A DNA stretch of 64,000 nucleotides from assembly GCA_907163375.1 (NCBI GenBank), contig CAJQUW010007059.1, forward strand, positions 620,001 through 684,000, written 5' to 3'. The position numbers and the translations under genes are program-made. Position 1 is the first letter of the stretch, and every line of letters begins with the position of its first letter. This document shows, in pieces, positions 33,168-45,560 of the stretch. The notes beneath the pieces were generated by a model. That model saw only the letters and a program-made list of their open reading frames with translations, had not been told where the DNA came from and did not search any database. Source of the DNA: Prostheceraeus crozeri. Lineage: Eukaryota; Platyhelminthes; Polycladida; Euryleptidae.

Positions 33168-34610
33168 GGATAAAGCAAGAGCGAAGGTTATGTACATAGA
33201 GGTCATGGAGTCATGACCATATTAATCCAGTTTCATCATCTTTTATTCCTCTCTTACAATATGTGTTACAAAACACGGATTGATTTTACTACGGTGACAA
33301 TCAGATGAACTTTTCCCGCATTTCCCAGTTTTTGTCATAAAAAGTGTCAGTGGAATAAACTGTTCTCCAACTTTTTTGGTTAGTTTGGAATTGTTTATCA
33401 CATTATAATTAATATTTTCATTATTTCATTAGGAAACTCTCATGTAAGAAATGTCTCGAACAAAATTCCAAAAGCTGCGAATAGCAATTTAATGATATCG
33501 ATGTTGATAGAAGAAAGGTTTTCCTTGTCGCATATTATTCTGCCTTTCATTCTGAGAATTTGCAATGTCTTAATCTCACGATTTATGCAATAGTTTTTGT
33601 GCCAATTTATCATGTTTGTCATTTGACCATGTCTGTGTCCATGTCTCAATTACTTGTGCTAGCTTTTTTCACTGTGGTTACGTGGAAGACATCTGTTATG
33701 ACTTGTAATGGCCTGTCTGTAATTGGGGCGAGACTAATCTCACTAGGTATACCGTAAATTCAATAAGTCATCCGCACGCGTTACACCCGACATTGTTTTA
33801 GAACGTCTCATGGCAAGAGCTTTCGAAGTGATCCCTTTTTTCTGTGATGTACAGGGATTTGCAAAGCTATTAGCAATGACGATAGATGCCTTGTGGGATG
33901 TTCTATGCAAAAATAACGACATGGAAGTTACAATGATTGAGAAATTATACCCACGTGTTCCGAATATTTAAATATTGCGCTGTTATTTCTTATGGAGGTT
34001 ACAAGAGCCTGTTATGGTTGTTGGAATTAAACAAAAAGGAGCCAACCAAGTGACCATGGAATTGCGAATTTTCACCATTGTGTTCCTGATTAGAGCTACA
34101 AAGGAAGCCAAGGTTTTGTTGATGATTATTTCAGCTCCATACGTTGGTGCCAATGTTGATCGATGTTGATACATCTCAACAAATTGTATATGAAGTTGTG
34201 TGAGATGTTGATTCTGGTTTGACACTTACCATTATGCATGATTGAGTCAAGTGTTACATATAAACGATGACATTAGATATTGCTTATTTGGAGTTATATT
34301 TCAACAACTGCCTGTGATGGCAATGCTTAATCGTGGAAAGGCATTGATATCAAGGATGTCACTCTACATGTCTGCTTTCCTACATTGCCAACGTCAGATT
34401 TTTAGTCAAGTGAATACACAATGTCTTAAGCGACAAGTATCGATGTTGACCTCCTCTCGTGTTTTATAATTTTGTAATCACAAGTACCTGTTGACTGGTG
34501 CCAGATTTTTATTTGGCCGACCGACTATGCCTGTTTCCATGCATATTTTTTTCTTTTCAATGCAGTTTGTGTGTTGTTGGTGCTGTGATGTTTCACTCAT
34601 TTTGGGTTAC
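33168..34610. other. Composite interior right of the inverted array
   Basis: No recognised gene. Open frames such as 33975-34169 and 34242-34469 lack domains or splice context. If the composite once encoded a transposase this is a candidate location, but nothing readable remains. Confidence 0.4.
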
Positions 34611-34611
34611 G

Positions 34612-34770
34612 GCAATTGCCGCCATGGAGTGAGTATATAGCATATGAGCACAGACATCGGATAACATTATTAGGACTATATTATTTGATTATAAAATTAT
34701 TATAACATTATTATCCTAATAAAGTAATCCGATGTCTATGCATGTGAGTATACACTCTATGGTTATTGCC
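34612..34770. repeat. Foldback MITE
   Basis: The inner stem GACATCGGATAACATTATTA (34653) pairs with its inverted copy ending GATGTC at 34736. Outer flanks GGCAATTGCC...GAGTGAGTATATA and TATACACTC...GGTTATTGCC are also inverted. Related words GACATCGAAC recur at 34910-34966 as a smaller hairpin and again near 35021. Confidence 0.7.
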
Positions 34771-35665
34771 ATGTGCATTTGCAGTTGTCTCTCATCTGAA
34801 TTACTTGCCTATAGAGCAATGACGCTGTTAGTGAGAAGGTCTTCATCAAACAAAAGCAAGTTTGAGAATTATTTGCGAAAATGATACTGACAAATGTGTA
34901 TCCATAGACATCGAACATCAACACGAGGTGCCTTAGTGCTTGCTGTTCGATGTCTCTGTATGCATCATTCTTTATCCTTTAGAATGCATGATGGTTGGTA
35001 GGTTGGCGATGGCTTTAGCCATAGACATCGAACAACAACAACTAGGCAACAACAACTGTCCGTGGCTTTAGCTATATGGATTCATATAATTCTCACCAAT
35101 TTGTGCTATTCGCAGCACATGGACATCAAACCAAATATTACTTTCTATTGTGGCGGTATAATCGATCATCATCATCAATCAACATGATCGCGCTACGTTC
35201 ACATTATATTGGGTATGTCGTGGGATGTTTAATAAAACGTTCTTAATGTAATTTTGTGCTTTAATTAAGCTCGATTGCTCACAAAAAGCTTCTCATATGC
35301 CGTTTTAATTAAATACATTTTTCGCAAGCGCCGATCGATCAGCCACAGAAGTTAGCCGTTTATCTTCCACTGAGAAGTGGATATTCGCCCTAAAACCACT
35401 TGAATTTCAGTTAAAATCTGCGAGACTTAGAGCTCATTTACCGCCACAGCTAGTGTGACTGATTCAGTTTCCCTCTTGTCGTTTTGGATGAACTGTGACT
35501 GATTATAATTCAAAATCTGTGATAAAATCCTCACATTCGCGCTTAGAATCACTCTGATATTCAAACTGAGCATGCTAGCGTCATGAAACTTCACCGGCAA
35601 ATGTCAAATGTTATCAGCAATGCTCCATCCTACTTTTGACTTGAACTGAAGCATATAAGAAATTC
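34771..35665. other. Composite interior near its right end
   Basis: It holds a small hairpin at 34910-34966 (AGACATCGAAC against GTTCGATGTCT). The subterminal words GTGACTGATT and GTGACTGATTATAA lie at about 35456 and 35494. No coding content recognised. Confidence 0.5.
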
Positions 35666-35718
35666 TGTGACTGATTATAAATTTTTTCAGTTTGACTGAT
35701 TATACATTTTCCAGATTA
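35666..35718 (-). repeat. Right terminal inverted repeat of the composite
   Basis: Read inverted it starts TAATCTGGAAAATG and carries two TATAATCAGTCA-type words, mirroring 25960-26012. Confidence 0.75.
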
Positions 35719-38170
35719 TCCTTTCAAATGAACTACACGTCTGTCGCATCGTTTTTTATGTGATTAGCCATTGAGTGAAATAGTATGTGAATAAGACATA
35801 AATAATATTCAACGTTCGCATAAATTTCAACCATTGATGAATATTTATGTAACATATTTCTTTGAATACCCCAGAATACCCTTGAATTATGTATTAGAAT
35901 GTTATGTTGTACCTTTAGAATGTAGAATTATGGTTAATAATTATTTGAATTCAGACTCGAAACAGTAAGAGTCGCATTTTAATAACCTGTATTATTCATA
36001 TTATAAATTGCATTGGATAGGTAAGAATATGTTTAGGGAGGAGAAAAGTGAAGACTGGTGGCCTCGACATGTCGCTCGCCATGTCCATCAAAATCAAAAC
36101 TCGAGTTCGGTAGACGAGAGTTATTAGAAAGTTATCTTGAAGGTTTATTCGACTCACGCACGGCGAAAAGAAGTTAAAAAACTGTATTCCTTAGCATTCA
36201 TTTCCTGTTACACATAGAGAAGAATAGGCAATCTCAGCGAATCAACTACGTACCGGCGTACCACCCATGCTCGAGGGATGTAACTTTCCCAGGGCCTATC
36301 ACATATGTAATTATGTTTACCTTTATGTCTCACTCAACATCAGTTAGAAGAATCAGCAAACGAGTCTACGAGAAGTTAGGTACCTGTATTTTCTCTAGAA
36401 GGTATACCTAACTTAGTACGCTCTACATGTAGGCCTAGATGCTTCGTAAAAAAGCGGGTTTGTTCTTGGAGCTACTATTTATACAGAAATTATTTACTAG
36501 CTTGTTTAGGTTATTTAAATGTACTTTGAATATGTAGGCCTACTGAAATGCTGAATGTGTGCCTATCACATGTAAAAGCCTACGACAAGAGGAAAAAATT
36601 ATAAGATACCTAAGGCTTCTAGCTTCGTCCATTACATCCCGCATACAGGTTAACTTGAATTATGTAAACTACCCAAATAACCCTAAACCATTTGCAATTA
36701 TCGTGTCTCCCACACATTTTTCTACTGTGCTTATAGTAGGGCTATTAGGCTATCTTACAATTCGATCCCTTGTAGCTATTAGGGCTACCCGGTATTATGA
36801 AATAAGAGTTAGAGCTTAAATGACATGATACAAAAAATAGGCCGAAAATCTTGATAGTCTATTCGAAAAACCGAGTCTCCTACTCCAAAACTCATTTATA
36901 AAGTATTTTCCATGAATCCCTCCAAAATTATAAACCTATTATCATTATTTACCTACGAGTATTAATCCGATTTGTTATGATTTCCTGCTACTTTTGAATC
37001 CGATTGGTCATTATATTTAAGAACAGATAAGTGGCCACGTGTATTTGAAGTTCTGAAACGCTGTCGATTTCCCTAGAGAAGAGATTTGCTAAAAGTAAAA
37101 AAATTCAAAAAAAGATCCAACGGCTATTTTTTCATTTACTTAAAATCGAGTACATTAACTTTATTTCAAATATTTTCATGGACGCATTCTACCTCCCAAA
37201 GTGTAGGTCCTACCCCACATAGGTTCTAAAAATTGAAAGGATAATGGATCTGTTACTTTCGTGGTCCATTTTTACCCTTCAAACATTTGTCTACATTTGT
37301 TTTTGGATAATGGGTCAACTACATGTATAGGTTATATATAAATGCGGATACATAAGCACTATTTTATGTTAACCCATTCATTCACAGATTTAGCATATTG
37401 CTATTCTTTCTACGGATATACATAGATATCTGCGACAAGCTACTGGCATTACGCCTAGATAGCTTGTCCGATGGTAATCAAATGCTGCTTTTAGTTGACA
37501 GTTGAAGTGAGAATAACAATATGCTAATGATATCTCTGAATTGTTCCCGGGCATGGCTGCATAATTAAATGTTGGATTGCACTGATGTTGAGAAATAAGG
37601 GCATAGGCTTGCTGATGATTCCTGATATTGGATGAAACAGCTGCTCTAAGCCGTTATTCGTATTGTTTTACATGTATATTGATCTCTATCAGATTATGTG
37701 TCGCAGTGCTTCACTAGTTCTATATCAAATAGTCTGAAATAAGACTATAAAGACTAGAGTTCTTGGTAGCCTATTAATAAAGTCGGCGAAAATCAGCGAG
37801 AAGTCAGCGAATTTTTTCCTACAATTCCTGTGGCAACCCTGAACGAATAACGCGAAATTATTGAAGGGTGTTTCATGTTTTCGAGAATCAGGAAAAGATA
37901 CTGTGTACTCAACATTCCAACATACCATACATGTAGCTCAACGTTATGCTCATTAACATAAACATTTCATATTTGTCAATAAGTCTTTTGTTTTGATGAA
38001 TCAATGCCTTAAAGTAAAGATGAATTCCTTTTTTGTATTCCTAACTTAACCGCGCGCGCGCCTCTGTAAACTAATCCGATTTGAATGAGAAACGCATTCA
38101 CGATTTTGCATGGCTTATTGCGAAAAGATCGTCCATTCTGGGATTTTAGGTGATATGTATACCTCTTTAC
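35719..38170. other. Intergenic stretch right of the composite
   Basis: AT-rich and without recognised genes. A small hairpin AGTTAGGTACC/GGTATACCTAACT lies at about 36374-36413. A short GC dinucleotide run is at 38051-38062. Confidence 0.4.
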
Positions 38171-38172
38171 AG

Positions 38173-38520
38173 ATGGAACCCCTACCGAAAAGAAAGCGTA
38201 CATCTCAAATTGAAAAGACGTTCGCAGTGATTCAAAATTTCCACATGAGATTGTGGTATACGACTACTAATACCTATTCTGAGACACTTTTCGTTAATAA
38301 CGCACAATTATACAAATATACCAATGAAGAGAAAGCAAATGTAAGACAGGGAACCGTGTTATCACTCAAAGATGGAAATAAGGAGGTCTCAGCAGTGGTC
38401 TTAGCAAGAGGCACATTCGAGAAGATGGAAAGTCTGACTCCCTATTTGGAAGAACTAGCTCAAGAACGTTGCGCAACTGCGGAGGTCATAAATAGGGTTG
38501 CTGCTAAAATGGAAAAAAAA
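38173..38520 (+). CDS. N-terminal part of a BEN-like gene
   Basis: The ATG follows a splice-acceptor-like TCTTTACAG, and an ATG at 38110 is also in frame. The protein starts MEPLPKRKRTSQIEKTF with a nuclear-localisation-like PKRKR, then a segment reading LVNNAQLYKYTNEEKANVRQ-like text and LTPYLEELAQERCATAEVINR. At about 38520, in a run of eight A, the plausible reading moves to another frame (DIDDNHSDSGGTASPCDETP), which continues to about 38800. The run may be a true frameshift or a sequencing error. Function unknown; the C-terminal BEN-like domain suggests DNA or chromatin binding. Confidence 0.5.
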
Positions 38521-38802
38521 CTGACATCGATGACAACCACTCAGACAGTGGTGGTACTGCTTCACCATGTGATGAAACTCCAGAATCCAGGTCAGTTCAA
38601 AAGGAGAAATCGAAACTATACGCCCTTAAAAGGATGAAATCTCATGTAAGTCTCCCGACCGACAAGAAGAAGTCTTTTAATATTCAATCGCACAAAGAAG
38701 AGAACTCTTCGGTATCAACATCACACCTTATTCTTGCGGAAATGCGTGTGCAAACAACTACCTTGAAGTCCTTAGTTGACGAGTTCCGAAATCTCAATTG
38801 AT
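38521..38802 (+). CDS. Middle part of the BEN-like gene, shifted frame
   Basis: Reads TDIDDNHSDSGGTASPCDET, then KEKSKLYALKRMKSHV and LILAEMRVQTTTLKSLVDEF, ending at TGA 38800-38802. It is polar with a helical end and no recognised domain. It links the N-terminal piece to the BEN-like piece, both of which are in another frame, so either two shifts or unrecognised introns lie here. Confidence 0.4.
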
Positions 38803-38808
38803 CTCTAA

Positions 38809-39111
38809 TGCGACGTAGATATACCGAAAACAGATAAGACCTTCAATGGCCTTGACGGACCATTTTGTTTGTCATCTATATCTGTCTCTAACCCAAATGT
38901 ATTTGCTCGTAACTTTCTTCGTAAACGATATCCTATCAAGGAATTAGCCACACGTATACTGTGTCCAAAGGGCAAAACGACAAGAAAGCCATTCGATCTG
39001 GAGGAAATAACAGCTTTGCGTTCGGTTCTGGACATGTGGTATGGCAGTGAATTTTCCTGGAAAAATGTGGTAGCTTCGGTGAATCAATTCCTTAGAGAAC
39101 TGAAATGTTAG
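38809..39111 (+). CDS. BEN-like domain
   Basis: Reads TFNGLDGPFCLSSISVSNPN, FARNFLRKRYPIKELATRIL, then TRKPFDLEEITALRSVLDMW and WKNVVASVNQFLREL before the stop. The order (FAR.LL...F...EL..... , KPLD...V..IR, W..CV..IN..LR) is that of BEN domains, which bind DNA or chromatin proteins. It is in the same frame as the piece at 38173 but separated from it by a stop at 38806. It may be a host gene or an accessory gene of the tnp2-type element that starts downstream. Confidence 0.5.
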   Translation, partial: CDVDIPKTDKTFNGLDGPFCLSSISVSNPNVFARNFLRKRYPIKELATRILCPKGKTTRKPFDLEEITALRSVLDMWYGSEFSWKNVVASVNQFLRELKC

Positions 39112-40498
39112 ATGGCCTTAATGAACTGATTTTGTTGTGCTGTACTGTACATGAAAATATACAACCATGTCTTGGTAGAATCCAGATCTTTGTAACAGGG
39201 TAGAGATATATTAGTGCTTATGAAATTGTTATGTACCATTTCTGGTAAACTAGTATGTATTCGTTCAAAACAAACCTGTAATTATATGTAATTAACCTTT
39301 AAATTCTGTGTTTAACAGTGTTTGCATTTATTCTTATTGGACAAAGATTGAATTCGAAACACGATAAACTCTATGTACTTCGTTCAATGTTCTACTGTGG
39401 CAAAGCAATTCGAGTAAAGAATGTTTTTCTTACAGTGGTGAGCCCTTAAAGCAGGTTCATACCATTTCTTTATCATATTATTTAAAATCCATTCAAATTT
39501 TGATAAAATCTCTCAATTATATAATTGAAGTTTATCGTGTTTTGTCTTAAACTCTTCAAAATTGTATTTCAATTTTGTAACCTTTATCACATCAGATGTT
39601 TTCACAAATTTTATAGCGTATATGTACGCGTAGTACATCATGTATGTATATTAATGAGTGCTTTTTTACATAGCTTATAATCTCCCTGTTTTAAGTTGAT
39701 TGATTTCATATGGCGATGTTTTTCTCTGTATAACTGTTAGTAATGCTATTCATCGATCCTAACGATGCTATAAATTGAAAATCGCTTCAACAATTCGTTG
39801 TTTTCTTTCGATTATTTTCCATGTATGAGCGACTACTGTGACTTGTCATATAAGGGAGAGGTGTCAACGTGTATTCCATTAACTTGGTTACCGTCGAACC
39901 CATTAAATGTGTGAATTTGGTACTACTTACGCAATAATGCCACTAATCTTGAAATTGCGTGTATTCGCCGATAATTCAGCTATTAAATGTTATACTTTCA
40001 TGATGGCCTATTCGAAAGAATTCATTCAACATATCCAGGACTCGGTTGAGCTGATTGATGATGCACACTCCATGTAAGTTGCAGTGTGTATTGAGTGTAT
40101 AACACTTAAAATATTTATGTATTGCGTCTATTTTTCATATTATCATTATTCTCATATTGATGGGGCATTGTAAGGGTTTATGTCCTTAGTATCAGTATTG
40201 TACGGTATCTGTTCTTCGCTGATAGACGGAAGGTTTGAAGACTGAAAGTTATATCAGATTCAAGATGCAAATGCTCTGAGATTCTGGAATCCCAGGAAGT
40301 TAATTTTTTTACATTCAATAGCGTATTAATATAACGATGAATATTTTTTAACGATATCAATAATATGTATTAAGGGTATTGTCTGTCTTTGAATATAAGA
40401 TTATCAACCATTGGTATATTTTTGTTGAACAACATATGACTCATTTTATTTGTGTTGGAACTTGTAAGAATATTTTTACCCTTTTTATTTCAGATTCA
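39112..40498. other. Intergenic or intronic AT-rich stretch
   Basis: No gene recognised. It separates the BEN-like frame from the acidic exon at 40499. Confidence 0.4.
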
Positions 40499-40738
40499 GT
40501 GATTCCGATGGAACATCAACATCTTTGAGGTCTAACAATAATGTAAACGAAAGTGATGAAGGAAATGACATCTGTATTGACGGAAATATGGAAAGTTATG
40601 TTGACCTTGGACAAGACAATGATGACGATATCGAAGGAGAATTCTACTGTGATGATTTGCAATGGAATGATGAGGAACATGAATTTTGGGACATGGAACA
40701 CTCTGATTCTGAAAGTGAGGCTGCCCCTAAGGATGACA
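40499..40738 (+). CDS. Acidic exon, probably N-terminal to the tnp2-like gene
   Basis: The acceptor CTTTTTATTTCAG precedes a serine- and aspartate-rich frame (FSDSDGTSTSLRSNN, DLGQDNDDDIEGEFYCDDL, DMEHSDSESEAAPKDDK) that ends at a GACAAG|GTGCTA donor. Such acidic stretches are common near the N-terminus of animal tnp2-type transposase proteins. The link to 42157 onward is by strand and position only. Confidence 0.4.
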
Positions 40739-40799
40739 AGGTGCTAGTTGTTTATATTGCTCTCATGTTAATGGTGATCGTCAAAAACATGTAGCTGCC

Positions 40800-42048
40800 T
40801 TCAATTCTGTATTTTCTATTCTTGAGGTGAGCAAACAAACGGATTCATTTAATAAGTAGCGCGTGCTTCTACGAGTATGTATATACTCGTATGTATGTAC
40901 TATAATGAAAAATGTTCAAATTTATTACATCAGTATTATTCTCTATCATTCTATAAATTCTCGATGTTCAATCTGTAAATGCCTTTGAAGTAAGAAACAA
41001 CTATCTGATCGGTCAGGAACTGTAGTAGGAGGGGAAACAACGTGACTAAAAGTGAAGACATCAGCTTTGCTGCGGAATGATAATGCTATGATAGTCTTAT
41101 TCTTTCAGAAGAAAGAAAAACACAATTTACATATATTGTTAACTTAACCAAAAAATGTTTTGCTGTCGGAAATCTATCTACTTTAATTTGACTGAAGTTA
41201 TCGGAATCAAAGAAGTCCTTATCGAGACAGGAGGGGTGGTGACTGCACAAGACTGTTCACATAAACGAGTAATAAAAACTATGAATCTGATGAATACCCT
41301 CAGCATCAAAAATTTTATCCACCACGACCGTGACATAGTAATGATCCTGGATTAACTTCAAATGCTGATGCGTTCAGATCAAATCTCTTTTCTATATCTT
41401 GTGACTTAAACTTAAAAGAAAAGATTAATCTGATCGTACGATATTGGTGTTGATCTTAATAAATAGGATATTCAGTTGTCGATTTTATAACGTTATGTCG
41501 ATGAATCTTTTCAATGTGCACCTATACACATGTACAATGTAAGTGCGCAGATATATACTAACATGCAGTGAGTGACAAGTTCAAGAAAAATACGAACGGG
41601 GTTCAGTTCACGTTCATCTCCAAATTTTTGAACGCCGTTCAGTTCACTTTCATGATTTAGTTCATCCCGTTCACTTGCCGTTCATTTCATATTTGGTCTA
41701 AAATGACAGACAAAATTTCTGAAATCAATAGATAATGTTGCGAACATGCAAGTGATCATTGTCGTATCAAGCAGAAAATTGAAGTCACCAATATTGTATA
41801 GGAAACCTGAAAAGTAGGCCAATTCAGCTTCTCTTGAATGTGGTACATATACGAGTATCTTGATGTAGGCATGATGCTTGAAAATGCTTGTTTGTTTGTA
41901 GGTTTATAGGCTAATACCGGTGTGCATGTATAACCATGACTGTCACGCTGCTTAGAGATTACAAGGGCAGTGAGCCTATATACTTATCTGTTATGATGTA
42001 TAAAATTGTTGTGATGTAGCTTTATTTCCTACTCTTGTATGCTTTTCA
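40800..42048. other. Spacer with GTTCA-rich motif cluster
   Basis: No gene recognised. Between about 41597 and 41690 the words CGTTCA, GTTCAGTTCAC and CCGTTCA recur several times, which may be the end of an unrecognised repeat. Confidence 0.4.
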
Positions 42049-42156
42049 GGTTATAGACATGGTTCATGAACGGCTCACGTGGAGATCTATGAAACGGGTG
42101 GTACAGCGTGCACTTCATGAAGATGGACCCGGCTTTGAGTTGGTGGTTGAACCTGA

Positions 42157-43107
42157 TTGGGAAATGGCTGTATCGATCTGCACTCCCAATTAAAGTGTGT
42201 GCTGGATGTTCATTTCGACAGCCTTCTGACTTACCGCGAAATACTGAAATTGGAAAATGGTGACGTGTTGTGCTCATCCGATGACTTAGATCTACGAGAT
42301 CCGATTGTTTTGCATTTGCACTTATCGACCGACGGAGGGCAACCTTTCCGGTTCAAAAAGATGTCCTTGTGGCCTCTCCATGCTACCATTCTAGATCTTC
42401 CTCTGTACATCAGATCGAAAAAAAGAAAATATCTTACTGTTTGGATTGTGGTTGAGTAGCACTAAACCTGATTGGAATCGTTTCGTGACTGAAAATTTGA
42501 AACATTCATTACTTTCACAAGTAACAACTTTTAATGTGCAAAATTCAATGGTGGATTTTAAGGTCATCATTCACACGGCAGTTTTCGATCTGCCAGCCCT
42601 CGCAAGTGTATTAAGTCATCATCAGTACAACGGACGTTTCGGATGAATATTTTGTTGTGCACCAGGTACGGTTACCAAGATAGGAAGGGGTTATAGCAGG
42701 AAGTATGGTGGAGTTATTGATTCATCATATTCTGAATGCAGTCAAATTGCTCAACTAACGGGAGAGCCAGTGTTTGGTGTTAAAGGACTTTCATGTTTAC
42801 AGCCATTTCTAAAGATACCTTCCCACATCTTATTAGATCCGTTACATTTACTATTCGAGAATTGTTCGAAACTTCTTTTTGCTAAGTTGGTTGATTCGTC
42901 ATCCTTTCGATGTGCTTTTTTTCTGGGAAGGCATGTATCATACTATGATAAATTAGCTGATCGAATTCTCATACCTCAATTCCTGCAGCGACCAAGATCT
43001 TTAAATGAACTTAGTTTTTGGAAAGCACGTGACTTTCTATGTTACCTGTTTTATTATAGTATTCCTACAATATATGTGTCTCTATTCCATAAATCATGTA
43101 AGGAGTA
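42157..43107 (+). pseudogene. tnp2-type (CACTA/EnSpm-like) transposase, N-terminal half
   Basis: Reads LHLSTDGGQPFRFKKMSLWP, LHATILDLPLYIR, KPDWNRFVTENLK, then VIIHTAVFDLPALASVL and HHQYNGRFG. It continues APGTVTKIGRGYSRKYG, FGVKGLSCLQPFLKIPSHIL, and RPRSLNELSFWKARDFLCYL. These match the animal tnp2 pattern (NTDG...S.WP....INELP, CDLPARA...QFNG.YGC..C..PG, FD...D.MH...., PRS...FWKA.EW..FL.YY). One frameshift near 42450 and one stop at 42644 break it. At 43107 it is cut by a 3.3-kb insertion and continues at 46394. Confidence 0.72.
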
Positions 43108-43914
43108 GGGGAGATTGGGGACCTATGAGCATAGGGGACCAAAGTGCATCTGCCAGTTCGACGTGATAAAGACCGAATTCGAACTTCTTCTTCTAGTTGA
43201 GTAATTCTCTGATCAAACATGACTTTCAACGGAAAAATCAAGATTTATCTCAAAATATTTTATTTGGTAGGTCTTGAAATACATTTAATGCAGTCGAAAG
43301 TAAATTTTTGAGTCTCCGTTGTTTATTTTTTCTAAATTTCATTCGTCAACATTGTGCCTAGAATAACAATAATTTCTAACATTTAAGGCATCTAGAATTG
43401 CTTCATAATTCGGGGATGGCATCTGTATACCCAGTTATTTGTCAATGTTGGTTTTTTGAAAATGAGTTGCTTTGGGGTCCAAAGTGCCCTCTGAAATGGG
43501 GACCAAAGTGCAATACATGATAAATTTCCTTTTTTCTTTTGTATTTTGAAAACCATGTATTCAGTGTCTCAACGTAATGAAATAAGTGTAATTAAACCTT
43601 AAAAAATGTAATTTAATCCATCGCATGCAGCCCTTGGACGTATGCGTCTATGGTCCATTTAAGACGTTCTATGTGAGTGAGTGCAACAATCAAATGCTCA
43701 CTCATCCATGAAAACCAATTGCCATTCATGACGTTGCGGGTAAATCCAATTTATTCCACAACATTTCTGTCTTTTCAACTTTGGGTCTCAGATTTCCGTG
43801 AAAATTTGCATATATACTCATTTTTTACGCTGAACCCGAAAATCTTAGCGGCGACCACACCAAATAAAAACTTTCCATAGAAATCTAGCACTTTTAAAAA
43901 GCCATTTTTTCTAC

Positions 43915-44715
43915 ATCTCGGTCAGAGGACAAATTGATCTCGGTCAGATAGATGTCGAATAGGAAACTCTTCGGCTTCTGCATTTGGGTTGCTGATGAAA
44001 CTTGGAACTTAGGATGAATGCTTGCATGCGGAAAGCGAAGTGACCAAAATGTAATGTATTGCATATAATGTCCGTTGACCGTGACCCACCTTGTCCTCTG
44101 ACCGAGATTTTTAAGGTCTCGGTCAGAGGACAAATTGATGTCGAACAGGAAACTCTTCGGTTTGTGCATTTGGGTTCATGAGACTGCGGGAACTTTGGAC
44201 GAATACTTGAACGCATAAAACGAAGTGATCTAAATGTAATTGCATACATTATCACGTCTTTAGACCGGGACCCTTGTACTCTGACCGAGATCTTCAATTT
44301 CAACGTTGTCCTCTGACCGAGATTTTTTAGGGTCTCGGTCAGAGGACATTTTCGTGGTTTTTGGAGATTTTGAGAGGGTTAATTGATATAAATGAAAAAT
44401 TTCTTTTGCATAGATGTTAAGAGCATGGATCCCTCCTATGCTGTGAAATTTCATCGATTCCTGACAAAATTTCTGGTTTCAGCATCCATATGAAATATTT
44501 GGGAATATTCAAATTCTGTGGTCGAAAAAACGGATAAAAATATTTTTAAATCAATATTGCACACTTGTAACGGCATCAAACTGAATTTTCTTTACGGATT
44601 TATAAACTAGCACACTAGAGGATTCGTTTGGTGCAAAATGTTTAATGGAAGAATCAATATTCTTCGAGAAAAGGTACCTCGGTCAGAGGACAGAAAACGT
44701 CTCGGTCAGAGGACA
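43915..44715. repeat. Cluster of MITE units with TCTCGGTCAGAGGACA ends
   Basis: The word CTCGGTCAGAGGACA or its complement TGTCCTCTGACCGAG occurs about eight times. Two units of roughly 180-200 bases (about 43915-44115 and 44115-44330) each begin with the word and end with its complement. They share an inner segment encoding nothing convincing (AACTCTTCGG, GCATTTGGGTT). Two more copies stand at 44681-44715. It is a MITE family inserted side by side in the pogo-like element. Confidence 0.75.
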
Positions 44716-45120
44716 TTTTTTTCATTGGACAATGGAAACCCAGTGAAAATTCAATGATTAATATTGATTATAATATTTAAAATTAGACTGTCTTAAAGAG
44801 CTGATCTTCTTCTTTCAGATGATATAATATTAGTGGGTGTATTTGAATGTATCTAATCGAAAATCCGTGTTGAACTGAGAGTACTGCAACTTTGGACATG
44901 CTTTTTTGGTCTTTTTTCGGCAAAAAACGGCAACTTGTGAAGAAGGTCTTGGCTTTGTGACTTTTTAAAAACCATGCCATAATAGATGAGATCTTTACGG
45001 TTCGATTGAAAAAAAACTATTGAAATCGGTTCAGAAATATGGATTTTACAGATCAAAGACACATTTTCGTCAAATGTTGTGGATTAAATTGGATTTACCC
45101 TTGCCTCACTAAGTTCAGCT

Positions 45121-45560
45121 TCATTTTACAAAGCTTTTACGCCCATGAATATCGTATCGGGCTTTCAAAAAGCCGGCATATTCCCAGTCAACTCAAACGC
45201 TTTCAGCTAAGGGGATTTCCTGCTATCCATTCCCTCCGATTGAGTGCTTGAACTTCGTAAATTGAACAACCTTCTACAAGCACATCTCCTGCTGATGACG
45301 GTGCCCTGTTGACGACGAGGCGTGATAATTATGTGAGCCAGTGTTACCTGAAATAATCAGACCTTATCCGACGAAGGCTCTGTCTGAAAAATTTAAACAC
45401 AAACGATCAAGAAAAAGAAAATCAACTGTTATCACCGATATGCCCCCGGAGAATGCTGCATCCAAAAGTAACGAAACCAATTCTGGAACCCAGGACTCCT
45501 CAATTGAAAACACGGTTGAACTTCAACTGGAATGTGGCGAACACATTCTGGTTGAGTACA
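45121..45560 (+). pseudogene. pogo/jerky-type transposase C-terminal relic
   Basis: Reads SFYKAFTPMNIVSGFQKAGI then FPVNSNAFS and a stop. Later, in another frame, it reads PEIIRPYPTKALSEKFKHKR, SRKRKSTVITDMPPENA and HILVEYKTNVFKATFP. The series (NI..GF..TGIFP.N...., EIIRPYPKA....R.RK.S.ILTDTP, LV.Y...) is the tail of pogo/jerky DDE proteins. The catalytic core is gone. Confidence 0.65.

Larger units (their letters stand above)
25960..35718. mobile_element. 9.8-kb composite element bounded by 52-bp inverted repeats
   Basis: The left end TAATCTGGAAAATATATAAT and the inverted right end TAATCTGGAAAATGTATAAT begin a 52-base pair of ends that differ at only a few positions. Each end contains two TATAATCAGTCA words, and more copies occur at 35455-35515. 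The outermost TA on each side could be a TA target duplication, placing the element at 25962-35716 among TA-targeting transposons. Inside are a tandem array carrying the same word, a mariner, an inverted partial copy of array plus mariner end, and decayed hAT and LINE pieces. No transposase clearly belonging to the outer element was found. Confidence 0.6.

Noticed and set aside
32741-33206. Minus-strand frames of 94-97 codons
   Set aside because: They are the inverted monomers of the same tandem array, not genes.
36559-36819. 86-codon + strand open frame
   Set aside because: No domain, no splice signals and no start context; it is one of many chance frames in the stretch.
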